A stretch of DNA of 64,000 nucleotides from JADLBR01 sp020847615. Its GTDB lineage: Bacteria; Verrucomicrobiota; Verrucomicrobiia; JADLBR01. A program made the translations under genes and the position numbers. The notes below the pieces were generated by a model, which saw nothing but the letters and a program-made list of their open reading frames with translations, ran no database searches and was not told the DNA's origin. The stretch covers positions 30,959 to 94,958 of the forward strand of contig JAPKHT010000005.1 of the NCBI GenBank assembly GCA_026646655.1. The letters run 5' to 3'. Positions 18,206-25,637 of the stretch are shown one piece after another; the first letter of the stretch is position 1; each line of letters opens with the position of its first letter.

Positions 18206-18973
18206 ATGAGACAGTGCACATTGACATTGGCGGCGGTTCTGATGGCGGCCGTGGCGCACGGGCAAGAGGCGTCCGTCTCGCCGCTGAAGGACGCGCGGCT
18301 GAAGCTGGAGAAGTGGGTGGAGGCCGAGCAGCTGATCTCCAAGGAGCGCCAGGACTGGGAGCTGGGCAAGCAGATCCTGGAGGAGCGGGTGTCGCTGGTG
18401 GAGCGTGAGATCAAGGAACTGGGGGAGAAGACCGCCGGGGCGCGGAAGAAGGCGGAGGATGCGGGCTCGGAGAACGGGAAGCTGCGGGCGGAGCGGGACA
18501 CGCTGGAGCAGGCGGGGGCGTTTCTGGCGGAGCGGGTGCCGACGCTGGAGCGGCGGGTGAAGGGGGAGGTGCTGCCGCTGTTGCCGGACGTGCTGCGGCA
18601 GAAGGTGAAGCCGCTGGTGCGGCGGATGCCGGAGAATCCCGCGGAGTCGAAGCTGACGTTATTGGAGCGGTACCAGAACGTGGTGGGGATCCTGAACGAG
18701 GTGGACAAGTTCAACCGCGAGGTGGTGGTGAGCCGGGAGCTGCGGGCGGTGGGGGACGGGAAGACCGCCGAGGTGCGCACGCTGTACCTGGGGCTCGGGC
18801 AGGCGTTCTACGCGAACCCGGAGAAGGGCGTGGCCGGGCGGGGGATCCCGACGGAGGGCGGCTGGAAGTGGGAGGACATGCAGGGCGCGGCGGGCCAGAT
18901 CGCGGAGGCGATCGGCATTTCGGAGAACGAGAAGGTGGCGGACTTCGTGCCGCTGCCGGTGAAGGTGCAGTGA
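18206..18973 (+). CDS. DUF3450-family periplasmic coiled-coil protein
   Basis: 255 aa. The ATG at 18206 is 9 bases after AGGAGG; an in-frame ATG at 18197 would leave no spacing. Signal peptide MRQCTLTLAAVLMAAVAHGQ. Residues 25-110 form a coiled coil (KLEKWVEAEQLISKERQDWELG, EKTAGARKKAEDAGSENGKLRAERDTLEQ), followed by a globular part with LPDVLRQKVKPLVRRMP and RTLYLGLGQAFYAN. This matches DUF3450, which heads TonB2-type clusters in Vibrio, Shewanella and relatives. Its role there is not well defined; a periplasmic partner of the long ExbB is likely. Confidence 0.8.
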   Translation: MRQCTLTLAAVLMAAVAHGQEASVSPLKDARLKLEKWVEAEQLISKERQDWELGKQILEERVSLVEREIKELGEKTAGARKKAEDAGSENGKLRAERDTLEQAGAFLAERVPTLERRVKGEVLPLLPDVLRQKVKPLVRRMPENPAESKLTLLERYQNVVGILNEVDKFNREVVVSRELRAVGDGKTAEVRTLYLGLGQAFYANPEKGVAGRGIPTEGGWKWEDMQGAAGQIAEAIGISENEKVADFVPLPVKVQ

Positions 18974-19080
18974 TACCAACCACGGATGGACACGAATGGA
19001 CGCGAATGGTTTCCCTCGTAGCTGCCGACGTAAGGAGGCAGTCCCACTTAACCACGGATGGAAACGGATGAACACGGACG
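18974..19080 (+). repeat. Paired ACCACGGATGG repeats in the exbB leader
   Basis: Two direct copies of a word of the form ACCACGGATGGA(C/A)ACG(A/G)ATG (18977-19006 and 19051-19080) flank a small palindrome containing CTGCCGACG..AGGCAG. It lies between the DUF3450 gene and the long exbB and may provide the untranslated leader. Confidence 0.55.
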
Positions 19081-19085
19081 GGCCT

Positions 19086-20498
19086 ATGAAGATGAAGATT
19101 TTTGAAGTGGCGGTATTGGGGGTGGCGCTGTGCCTCGCGCCCTGGGCGAGGGCGCAGGAGACGCTGCAGGGCGTGGCGAATCAGGCGGGCGCGGAGCTGG
19201 AGGAGGCGCTGGAGCAGCTCTCGGCGGCGCGCGAGGAGATCGGCAAGGAGAAGATCCCGCTGTCGAAAAAGCTCAGCGGCCTGGAGGACGAGGTGCTGGC
19301 GGCTCGGCGCCAGTACGACGAGGCGGCGCGCGAGCTGGACAACCGGAGCCTCGAGACGGCGAACCTGAAGAACGAGATCAAGGCCAAGAGCCAGGAATCG
19401 ACGTACATCGCGAACCTCCTGGATGAGTATATCCGGAATTTCGAGTCGCGGGTGCACATCGGGGAATTGCAGAGGTACAAGCCGGTGATCGAGGCGGCGC
19501 GCGCGGCATCGGTGAGCGGCGACGCGACGACGCTGTCGAGGCTGACCGAGCAGATGAAGGTGCTGGAGGGGGCGCTGGACCGGGTCAAGCGGGTGGCCGG
19601 CGGCGAGGTGTTTCCGGGGACGGCGGTGGCGCCGAACGGCGAGGTCAAGAAGGGGACCTTCGCGCTCGTGGGGCCGGTGGCGGTGTTCGCCTCGGAGGAC
19701 GGGGGCGCGACGGGCCTTGTGGAGCAGAAGCTCGGCTCGACGGAGCCGAACGTGGTGGACGTCGAGGCCGGGGCGTTCGTGAAGCCGATCCGGGACCTGG
19801 TGACCTCGGGGCAGGGCGACATGCCGATGGACCCGACGATGGGCAGCGCGTTCAAGCTGGCCGAGACCAAGGAGACGATCGTGGAGCACATCATCAGCGG
19901 CGGGCCGACGATGGTGCCGATCCTGGGGCTGGCGGCGTGCGCGCTGGTGGTGGCGCTGATCAAGTGGGTCCAGATGGCGAGCGTGCGGGAGGTCGGCTCG
20001 GCGCAGATGGAGAAGCTGTTCAAGGAGGTCAATGAACGCGGCGTGCAGGCGGGGGCGGCGTTCGCGAAGCGCATCGGCGGCCACGTGGGCGACATGCTGC
20101 ACGCGGGCCTGAGCCACGTGGGCGAGCCGAAGGAGCTGATCGAGGAGGTCATGTTCGAGAAGGTGCTGGCGGCGAGGCTCAAGGTGAACAACATGTTGCC
20201 CTTCATCGCGCTGTGCGCCTCGGCGGCGCCGCTGCTGGGGCTGCTGGGCACGGTGACCGGGATGATCAACACCTTCAAGATGATCACGGTGTTTGGCACG
20301 GGCGACGCGAAGACGCTGTCGGGCGGCATCTCGGAGGCGCTGGTGACGACGGAGTACGGGCTAATCGTGGCGATCCCGTCGCTGCTGATGCACGCGTTCA
20401 TGTCGCGGAAGGCGGCGGGGCTGATCCAGAACATGGAGAAGGTGGCGATCTCGTTCCTGAACCGGCTGCCTGGAGCGGAGGACCGGAAGGCGGCCTAG
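19086..20498 (+). CDS. Long ExbB/TolQ-type proton channel subunit (TtpC-like)
   Basis: 470 aa, far longer than classical ExbB (about 240). Signal peptide (FEVAVLGVALCLAPWARAQ), a periplasmic coiled coil at about 25-110 and a linker; the MotA/TolQ/ExbB domain follows from about 265: one helix in MVPILGLAACALVVALIKWVQ, then two paired helices around CASAAPLLGLLGTVTGMINTF and ISEALVTTEYGLIVAIPSLLMH. The architecture is that of TtpC in the Vibrio TonB2 system, where it links the short ExbB/ExbD motor to TonB2. Start at 19086 avoids the repeat-derived upstream codons. The next gene follows after 11 bases. Confidence 0.88.
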   Translation: MKMKIFEVAVLGVALCLAPWARAQETLQGVANQAGAELEEALEQLSAAREEIGKEKIPLSKKLSGLEDEVLAARRQYDEAARELDNRSLETANLKNEIKAKSQESTYIANLLDEYIRNFESRVHIGELQRYKPVIEAARAASVSGDATTLSRLTEQMKVLEGALDRVKRVAGGEVFPGTAVAPNGEVKKGTFALVGPVAVFASEDGGATGLVEQKLGSTEPNVVDVEAGAFVKPIRDLVTSGQGDMPMDPTMGSAFKLAETKETIVEHIISGGPTMVPILGLAACALVVALIKWVQMASVREVGSAQMEKLFKEVNERGVQAGAAFAKRIGGHVGDMLHAGLSHVGEPKELIEEVMFEKVLAARLKVNNMLPFIALCASAAPLLGLLGTVTGMINTFKMITVFGTGDAKTLSGGISEALVTTEYGLIVAIPSLLMHAFMSRKAAGLIQNMEKVAISFLNRLPGAEDRKAA

Positions 20499-20509
20499 GG
20501 TTTGCGAAG

Positions 20510-21124
20510 ATGGCGGATCTCCTGAAACAGGCGCTGGATATCTGGCAGAAGGGCGGGTGGGCGATGGTGCCCCTGGCCATCGTGAGCTTCATGCTCTTTT
20601 ACAAGGGCATGGAGATACGGCTGGCGCTGAAGGACAAGGCGTACCGCAGGGTGGCGGAGCCCGAGTGGCGGGGATGGATCGGGGAGGCCGGGGGTCGGAA
20701 GGGGCCGATCGGGCGGATCATCCATTTCGCGATGCAGAGCCACGACCTCGAGGAGATCGGCGCCCGGTTTGCGGAGATCCGGATCGGGGAGCTGAAGCCC
20801 TTTGCGCGGGATCTCCGGTTCATGAAGGTGTGCGTGGCGGCGGCGCCGCTGCTGGGGCTGCTCGGGACGGTGACGGGGATGTTCGCGACGTTCCAGGGGC
20901 TGTCGATGGGGGGCGGCGGCGAGAAGACGATGGACATGGTGTCGGGCGGCATCTCGGAGGCGCTGATCACGACGCAGACGGGCCTGGTGATCGCGCTGCC
21001 CGGCTATTTCTGGCACTACCAGCTCGCGAGGGAGCGGGACCGGTACGCGGCCTTTCTGGCGCACATGGAGAGCCTGTGCGCGCAGTTCATACACAAGTGC
21101 GTCAAGAAGGGGAGGAAGGCATGA
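20510..21124 (+). CDS. exbB: Short ExbB/TolQ-type proton channel subunit
   Basis: 204 aa. One N-terminal membrane helix (WAMVPLAIVSFMLFYKGM, about 17-35), a cytoplasmic loop, then two helices in VAAAPLLGLLGTVTGMFATF and ISEALITTQTGLVIALPGYFWHY, which hold the conserved GLLGTVTG and threonine residues of the proton path. With ExbD it forms the inner-membrane motor that uses proton-motive force to drive TonB. Its TGA overlaps an ATG at 21121 as ATGA, but that start leads only to a short repeat-containing frame before exbD. Confidence 0.9.
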   Translation: MADLLKQALDIWQKGGWAMVPLAIVSFMLFYKGMEIRLALKDKAYRRVAEPEWRGWIGEAGGRKGPIGRIIHFAMQSHDLEEIGARFAEIRIGELKPFARDLRFMKVCVAAAPLLGLLGTVTGMFATFQGLSMGGGGEKTMDMVSGGISEALITTQTGLVIALPGYFWHYQLARERDRYAAFLAHMESLCAQFIHKCVKKGRKA

Positions 21125-21228
21125 GCGAGAGGCTGTTCCTTAGCGGACGCCGGGGCCGGCGTCCCTCCGCGCTTGAGGCGGGAGGGCCCGCGGCCTCGCG
21201 GGCCGGGAGCCAGGGAGGCGATCCATGA
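21121..21228 (+). other. Mini reading frame bridging exbB and exbD through a repeat
   Basis: A 35-codon frame starts at ATGA overlapping the exbB stop and ends with TGA overlapping the exbD ATG (ATGA again at 21225). Its middle is the family-B repeat. It is unlikely to encode a functional protein, but ribosomes could pass through it and keep exbB and exbD translationally coupled despite the insertion. Confidence 0.35.
21144..21206 (+). repeat. GC-rich double-hairpin repeat (family B)
   Basis: GGACGCCGG-GG-CCGGCGTCC at 21145-21164, then CCTCCG..GGAGG and the hairpin GGCCCGCG-GCCT-CGCGGGCC at 21185-21204. Both hairpins are perfect. It sits in the exbB-exbD junction. Confidence 0.85.
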
Positions 21229-21635
21229 AGCGATTCCAGACACTCGAGGAAGACAGCGGGGAGGGCGGGATCGACATGTCGCCCCTCATCGACTGCGTGT
21301 TCATCCTGCTGATCTTCTTCATCGTGACGACGACGTTCGTGGAGGAGACGGGGATCGAGGTGGACAAGCCGCAGGCGGCGTCGGCGTCGAATTTGGAGAA
21401 GAACAGCATCCTGCTGGCGGTCACCGCGGACGGCGCCGTGGTGTACGGGGGGCGGGACATCGGGTTGAACGGGGTGCAGCCGCTGGTGAAGCGGATGATC
21501 GCGCAGGAGGACATGCCGGTGATCGTGCAGGTGGACAAGAGCGCGCAGGCGGGGCTCTTCGTGCGGGTGATCGACGAGGCGAAGCTGGCGGGCGCGACGA
21601 AGGTGAGCGTCGCGACCGCGAGGGTGGTCCAGTAG
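21225..21635 (+). CDS. exbD: ExbD/TolR-type biopolymer transport protein
   Basis: 136 aa. A short cytoplasmic N-terminus, then the membrane helix with the essential aspartate (IDMSPLIDCVFILLIFFIVTTTF, about residues 14-36), then the periplasmic domain with GIEVDKP, VYGGRDIGLNGVQPLVKRM, MPVIVQVDKSAQAGLFVRVIDEAKLAGATKVSVAT, all typical of ExbD/TolR. It forms the proton-driven motor with ExbB. The ATG follows GGGAGGCGATCC. The next gene, tonB, starts 33 bp later. Confidence 0.93.
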   Translation: MKRFQTLEEDSGEGGIDMSPLIDCVFILLIFFIVTTTFVEETGIEVDKPQAASASNLEKNSILLAVTADGAVVYGGRDIGLNGVQPLVKRMIAQEDMPVIVQVDKSAQAGLFVRVIDEAKLAGATKVSVATARVVQ

Positions 21636-21668
21636 GGCGGTTCGCGGGATGGCGAGCGGGCATCGTGC

Positions 21669-22334
21669 ATGAGCGCGTCACTTAAGGAAGGGCCGGGGCT
21701 GTTTCGGTGGCTGCGCTCCGTATTCTGGGCGGTCGCGTTCAGCGTGGCGGTGTTCCTGGTGCTGCCGTTGCTGCAGGTGATCGGCGGGGGCGGGGGCAAG
21801 GACGATCTGCTGCGGCTGGTGGACGTCGCGCAGCTGCCTCCGCCGGTCGCGCCGCAGGAGCCGCCGCCGGAGCAGAAGCAGGAGGAGCCGGAGCCCGAGC
21901 CGGACCAGGCGCCGCCGGCGCCGCTGGACCTGTCGCAGCTGGAGCTGGCGCTGAATCCGGGTGCGGTGGGCGGCGATGGGGCGGGCATGATCGCGGACCT
22001 GACGCGGGCGGCGTTCAGCAGGGCGGCGGAGGGCGTGGATGTCGAGGAGGTGTTTTCGGCCTCGGACCTGGACCAGCCGCCGAAGGTGGTCAACCAGGTG
22101 AAGCCGAACTACCCGCCGGAGCTGCGCAAGCAGGAGATCACGGGGCGTGTGCTGGTGGCATTCACCGTGCTGGCCGACGGGAGGGTGACCAACGTGCGCG
22201 TCGATCAATCGACCAACCCGGCGTTCGACCAGGCGGCGCTCGCGGCGGTGCGGCAGTGGCGGTTCGAGCCGGGGCAGAAGGGCGGCAAGTCCGTCTCGTT
22301 TCGCATGAGGATACCGATCAGTTTCAAGCCGTGA
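21669..22334 (+). CDS. tonB: Energy transducer TonB
   Basis: 221 aa. One membrane anchor (FWAVAFSVAVFLVLPLLQVIG, about 19-39), a proline/glutamate-rich periplasmic spacer (about 56-80, PPPVAPQEPPPEQKQEEPEPEP), and a C-terminal TonB domain at about 135-221 with PNYPPELRKQEITGRVLVAFTV, DGRVTNVRV and ALAAVRQWRFEPG. It carries energy from the ExbB/ExbD motor to receptors such as the one at 15243. The spacer is shorter than in E. coli TonB, as in TonB2-type proteins, which depend on a TtpC-like partner. Confidence 0.93.
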   Translation: MSASLKEGPGLFRWLRSVFWAVAFSVAVFLVLPLLQVIGGGGGKDDLLRLVDVAQLPPPVAPQEPPPEQKQEEPEPEPDQAPPAPLDLSQLELALNPGAVGGDGAGMIADLTRAAFSRAAEGVDVEEVFSASDLDQPPKVVNQVKPNYPPELRKQEITGRVLVAFTVLADGRVTNVRVDQSTNPAFDQAALAAVRQWRFEPGQKGGKSVSFRMRIPISFKP

Positions 22335-22344
22335 TGGAGGAGAT

Positions 22345-23868
22345 ATGAAATCGAGTGGAGACAGCAATCTTGCCGCGATGGGCGCTATCGTGGATGGCGC
22401 ATCCTCAGACCGGGAGGGACGCCGGCCCCGGCGTCCGGGTTTCACCCGCCTGCGGATGCCTTGTGGGACGCGGCCCGCGAGGCCGCGGGCCCTCCCTTCC
22501 CGGATCTTGCGGTGGGGGATGGTTCCCCTGGGCTTTGCCCTGGCCTCCGGGGTTTCGGCCCAAGAGCCACAGCCCTCGTGGCCGGTCAACTATTTCCGCT
22601 CGGAGGAATTCAAGCGGGATTTCTTGGGCAGCTATGGCATGCGGACCGACATCGAGCCCTACCTCTCCACCGAGGAGGAGAAGACGCGGATGCAGGAACT
22701 CACGGACCTGATCGCGACCAACCCGCGGCAGGCGGTGCGCGACCTGATGGAGTACATCACCGACGAGACCAACGCGCAGTTCGATTTCACCCTGGGCAAC
22801 CTGTATTTTCAGGGCGGTGACATCGACCGGGCGGCCTCGCGATACTTCCAGGCGACGAAGAAATTTCCGAATTTCCTCCGGGCGCACAAGAACCTGGGGA
22901 TGATCCATTTTCGGAAGGGCCGGAACGCGGAGGCGATCAAGTCGCTGACGCGGGCGGTGGAGCTCGGGGGCGCGGACGGGACGGTGCTGGGGATCCTCGG
23001 CCTGGCGTACCTGAACACGGAGCGCTGGCTCTCGGCGGAGTCCGCGTACCGGAGCGCGCTGCTGCTCCAGCCCGACGTGGCGGATTGGAAGCTGGGGCTG
23101 GCGCGGGCGCTGTTCTCACAGCAGAAATTTGGCGAGGTCAGCGCGCTGATCGACGAGATGATACAGCAGTCGCCGGACCGCGCGGACTACTGGCTGCTCC
23201 AGGCCAACGCGTTCATCGGAATGAACCAGCCGATGAAGGCGGCGCAGAACTACGAGATGCTGATCCGGATGAACAAGGCGACGCCCGAGGCGCTGAACCT
23301 GCTGGGCGACATCTACGTCAACGAGAAGCTCTACGGGCTGGCCGCGAGGGCCTACGTGATGGCGATGGATGTGGAGCCCGACAAGGGGCTGCCGTCCGGT
23401 GTCCGCGCGGCGGAGATCCTGGCGCAGCGGGGGGCCACCGCCGCGGCGAAGGATGTCGTGAAAGGGCTCCGCGACGCGGGCCTGGACAAGCTGGCGGCGG
23501 AGGACAAGCGGCGGGTGCTGAAGACCGAGGCGAGGGTGGCGGCGGCCGAGGGGGCGGGGGACGAGGCGGCGAAGGTGCTGCACGAGATCGTGGATCTCGA
23601 CCCGCTCGACGGCGAGGCATTGCTGCTGCTGGGGCAGCACTACGGGCGCAAGGGCGAGCCGGAGAAGGCAATCTTCATGTACGAGCGGGCGGCGGGCATC
23701 GAGGCCTTCGAGGCGGACGCCAAGGTGCGCCACGCGCAGTTGCTGGTGGAGCAGGGCAAGCTCGAGCCGGCCGTGCCGTTGCTCAAGCGCGCTCAGGAGA
23801 TCAAGCCGCGCGACAGCGTCGGCCAGTTCCTCGACCAGGTGGAGCGGATTGTCAGGAGGCGACGGTAG
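22345..23868 (+). CDS. TPR protein of the TonB2-like module
   Basis: 507 aa. About ten TPR motifs from residue 125 on (ADGTVLGILGLAYLNTERWLSAESAYRSALLLQP, ADYWLLQANAFIGMNQPMKAAQNYEMLIRM, EALLLLGQHYGRKGEPEKAIFMYERA). A TPR protein closes TonB2 clusters in Vibrio and others and is thought to be an envelope partner of the complex. The start at 22345 follows GGAGGAGAT. Residues 23-51 are encoded by a family-B repeat (22411-22498) placed between the start codon and the hydrophobic core (WGMVPLGFALASGVSAQ), so the signal peptide has a very long, arginine-rich n-region. ATG at 22519 is an alternative start without a good ribosome binding site. Confidence 0.85.
   Translation: MKSSGDSNLAAMGAIVDGASSDREGRRPRRPGFTRLRMPCGTRPARPRALPSRILRWGMVPLGFALASGVSAQEPQPSWPVNYFRSEEFKRDFLGSYGMRTDIEPYLSTEEEKTRMQELTDLIATNPRQAVRDLMEYITDETNAQFDFTLGNLYFQGGDIDRAASRYFQATKKFPNFLRAHKNLGMIHFRKGRNAEAIKSLTRAVELGGADGTVLGILGLAYLNTERWLSAESAYRSALLLQPDVADWKLGLARALFSQQKFGEVSALIDEMIQQSPDRADYWLLQANAFIGMNQPMKAAQNYEMLIRMNKATPEALNLLGDIYVNEKLYGLAARAYVMAMDVEPDKGLPSGVRAAEILAQRGATAAAKDVVKGLRDAGLDKLAAEDKRRVLKTEARVAAAEGAGDEAAKVLHEIVDLDPLDGEALLLLGQHYGRKGEPEKAIFMYERAAGIEAFEADAKVRHAQLLVEQGKLEPAVPLLKRAQEIKPRDSVGQFLDQVERIVRRRR
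22411..22498 (-). repeat. GC-rich double-hairpin repeat (family B) inside a coding start
   Basis: GGGAGGGACGCCGGCCCCGG-CGTCC hairpin at 22412-22436 and GGCCCGCG-AGGC-CGCGGGCC then CTCCC at 22472-22496; opposite orientation to the copy at 21144. It is translated in frame as the n-region of the TPR protein. Confidence 0.82.
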
Positions 23869-23915
23869 CGCAGTGTCGCAGACGTCATGCGCGTCGCGGC
23901 GGGCACCACCGGGAC

Positions 23916-24000
23916 AGAAAATGCAGCCGAGGCCGTGAGGCCTTGGCGGCCAAACGCTTACGCGTTCGGCTACGGGAGGCGATGCGGCATTTTCGGGTCA
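23916..24000 (-). repeat. REP-like structured repeat, 51-bp class
   Basis: Core 23923-23973: GCAGCCG; AGGCC-GTGA-GGCCT; TGGC G GCCA; AACGC-TTAC-GCGTT; CGGCTAC. Flanks AGAAAAT and GCATTTTCGGGTCA are present. The interval 23869-24175 has no gene; it holds this repeat, the half element at 24004 and the feoA promoter region. Confidence 0.85.
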
Positions 24001-24003
24001 GCC

Positions 24004-24034
24004 GACGCGGCCCGCGAGGCCGCGGGCCCTCCCG
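24004..24034 (-). repeat. Half of a family-B repeat
   Basis: The hairpin GGCCCGCG-AGGC-CGCGGGCC at 24009-24028 followed by CTCCC. It abuts the REP-like element, so the two families are nested or joined here. Confidence 0.75.
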
Positions 24035-24100
24035 GCGAGCGTGCCAATGAGCGACCCGCGCGACGACCGGCGTGCGGCGCGTGCCGGGGCCCGCGGTCTC

Positions 24101-24152
24101 TTGACAGGGGTCGGGTCTCCGCTAGGGGTTCCGGGTGTGGATGTTGCACATC
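24101..24152 (+). promoter_or_regulatory. Candidate promoter and palindrome before the feoA pair
   Basis: A perfect -35 box TTGACA at 24101-24106 with a weak -10 (TAGGGG at 24123). Downstream a short palindrome GATGT-TGC-ACATC at 24140-24152 could be an operator. No match to a known iron box can be claimed by eye. Confidence 0.3.
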
Positions 24153-24175
24153 TGAGGCGTTAGGAGTGACTGGCG

Positions 24176-24520
24176 GTGCATCGGCTTGCTGACATGGGTG
24201 TCCCTGGATCGTGCGGGATCGTCGGGGCGATCGACGAGGCGTCGCCTTTTGGGCGTCGGCTGCGCGAGATGGGGATCCGGGAGGGGGAGGAGTTCGAATG
24301 GGTGTCGGGCGAGGACCCGGTGTTGCTGCGGTGCGGGGGTTCGCGGCTGGCGGTATGCCGGGAGATGCTGGGTGCGGTGTGGGTGTGCCGGTGTCGCGGG
24401 GCGGGGACGGAGTGCGGATTGACCGGGATGGCGGCGGTGTGCCCCGAGCCGTGCGGGTCGCTCCGCCGGATCGTGTGCCGGGCGGCGAGGGGGGCGATGG
24501 CGCTGTTCCGTCGGCCATGA
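24176..24520 (+). CDS. feoA: FeoA-domain protein with cysteine-rich tail
   Basis: 114 aa, GTG start 8 bases after AGGAGTG (ATG at 24194 is the alternative). Residues 12-72 form a FeoA/SH3-like domain (CGIVGAIDEASPFGRRLREMGIREGEEFEW, PVLLRCGGSRLAVCREMLGAVWV). FeoA assists the ferrous-iron transporter FeoB. The tail (about 72-114) has six cysteines (VCRCRG, ECG, VCPEPCG, IVCRAA), which is not usual for FeoA and might bind metal. It overlaps the next feoA by ATGA. No feoB is found in the window. Confidence 0.8.
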   Translation: MHRLADMGVPGSCGIVGAIDEASPFGRRLREMGIREGEEFEWVSGEDPVLLRCGGSRLAVCREMLGAVWVCRCRGAGTECGLTGMAAVCPEPCGSLRRIVCRAARGAMALFRRP

Positions 24521-24753
24521 GGGCGCTCAGCGAGCTGCCGCTGGGAGGCTGCGGGCGATTGGCCGCGATCGATGCGGCGTGCGGGGCCTCGCAGAGGCTG
24601 ATGGCGATGGGGTTTCTCCCGGGCGCAGACATTAAGGTGGTGGGCGTGGCGCCGTTCGGCGACCCGATCACGGTGGAGATCCGGGGGAGACGGGTGAGCC
24701 TGCGGCGGGCTGACGCGGCGGCGATCCGGGTTGGGGAAGCGGGTCCGGCGTAG
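24517..24753 (+). CDS. feoA: FeoA-domain protein, second copy
   Basis: 78 aa, a single FeoA domain: LSELPLGGCGRLAAID, SQRLMAMGFLPGADIKVV, PFGDPITVEIRGRRVSLRRADAAAIRV. It is closer to canonical FeoA than the first copy. Start coupled to the upstream gene by ATGA. In many bacteria a FeoA pair precedes feoB; here the stop is followed directly by a repeat flank (CTCGAAAATAG) and then the rplY promoter, so feoB is either elsewhere or lost. Confidence 0.85.
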   Translation: MRALSELPLGGCGRLAAIDAACGASQRLMAMGFLPGADIKVVGVAPFGDPITVEIRGRRVSLRRADAAAIRVGEAGPA

Positions 24754-24802
24754 CTCGAAAATAGGGCGCCCGCAACGCAGCCGCGGATTTTTGGATTTGG
24801 TG

Positions 24803-24831
24803 TTGACGCACCGCCCGGGAACGTCTTTATT
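24803..24831 (+). promoter_or_regulatory. Sigma-70-type promoter for the rplY operon
   Basis: TTGACG at 24803 and TTTATT at 24826 with 17-bp spacing, 72 bases before the rplY start. A GC hairpin (CCCCGG..CCGGGG, 24841-24863) lies in the leader. Confidence 0.5.
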
Positions 24832-24902
24832 CAGCGTTTGCCCCGGCCCGGATTGGTCCGGGGCTCGCGGTATCTATATCTGTCGAATCTGGAGCAGCGC
24901 AT

Positions 24903-25607
24903 ATGGCGAAGGCGATTGATCTGAAGGCGTACGCGAGGGCGGCCAAGGGGCGCGGGCCCGTGGGCCGACTGAGGCGGAGCGGGCGCGTCCCGGCCGTGCT
25001 ATACGGGAAGCGCACCGACGCGGTTTCCCTCGAGGTGGCCGAGAAGGACCTCAACGCGGCGGTCCATGGCACCTCCAGCGAGAACGTCCTGCTGGATTTG
25101 GACATGGAGCTGGGCGACAAGAGCCGCAAGACGACGGCGTTCGTGCAGCACGTGCAGCACGATCCGGTCACCGGGAGGATCCTCCACGTGGATCTCCACG
25201 AGATCGCGGCGAACGAGAAGCTGAAGGCGCACGTTCCGGTGCGGTCCCTGGGCGAGCCGATCGGCGTCAAGACATTCGGGGGCATCCTGGAGAACATCCT
25301 GCGCGAGTTGCATGTCGAGTGCCTGCCGAAGGATCTGCCGGACCGGATCGAGGTGGACGTGAGCGGCCTCAACGTGGGCCAGAGCATCCACGTCAAGGAG
25401 ATCGCGGTTCCCGACGGGGTGGCGGTCCTGAATTCTGGCGACGTGGTGGTCTTTGCCGTCGCGGCGCCGACCGTGGCGGAAGAAGAGGCGGCGCCCGCCG
25501 AGGGGGCCGCGGAAGGTGCGGCCGGTGCGGCCCCGGCGGCCGAGGGCGCGGCGCCCGCCGCGGAGGCCGGACAGGCCCCCGAGGCCAAGGGCAAGGGCAA
25601 GGGTTGA
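24903..25607 (+). CDS. rplY: 50S ribosomal protein bL25, long Ctc form
   Basis: 234 aa. Binds 5S rRNA in the large subunit. The N-terminal L25 domain (about 5-95: RRSGRVPAVLYGK, VQHVQHDPVTGRILHVDLHEI) is followed by the Ctc/TL5 beta domain (about 100-190: HVPVRSLGEPIGVK, LHVECLPKDLPDRIEVDVSGL, VLNSGDVVVFAV) and an Ala/Glu-rich low-complexity tail (about 195-234). It heads a translation and replication operon; pth follows after 30 bp, an arrangement common in bacteria. Confidence 0.95.
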   Translation: MAKAIDLKAYARAAKGRGPVGRLRRSGRVPAVLYGKRTDAVSLEVAEKDLNAAVHGTSSENVLLDLDMELGDKSRKTTAFVQHVQHDPVTGRILHVDLHEIAANEKLKAHVPVRSLGEPIGVKTFGGILENILRELHVECLPKDLPDRIEVDVSGLNVGQSIHVKEIAVPDGVAVLNSGDVVVFAVAAPTVAEEEAAPAEGAAEGAAGAAPAAEGAAPAAEAGQAPEAKGKGKG

Positions 25608-25637
25608 TCCCGGGCTGGCGACGGAGGAATTTGACGG

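Noticed and set aside
15105..18227. Minus-strand open frame of 1040 codons
   Set aside because: Antisense shadow of the TonB-dependent receptor, which has clear domains on the plus strand.
18974..19080. Translation of the exbB leader as an N-terminal extension from 18996
   Set aside because: The extra codons are repeat-derived, and the ATG at 19086 gives a normal signal peptide.
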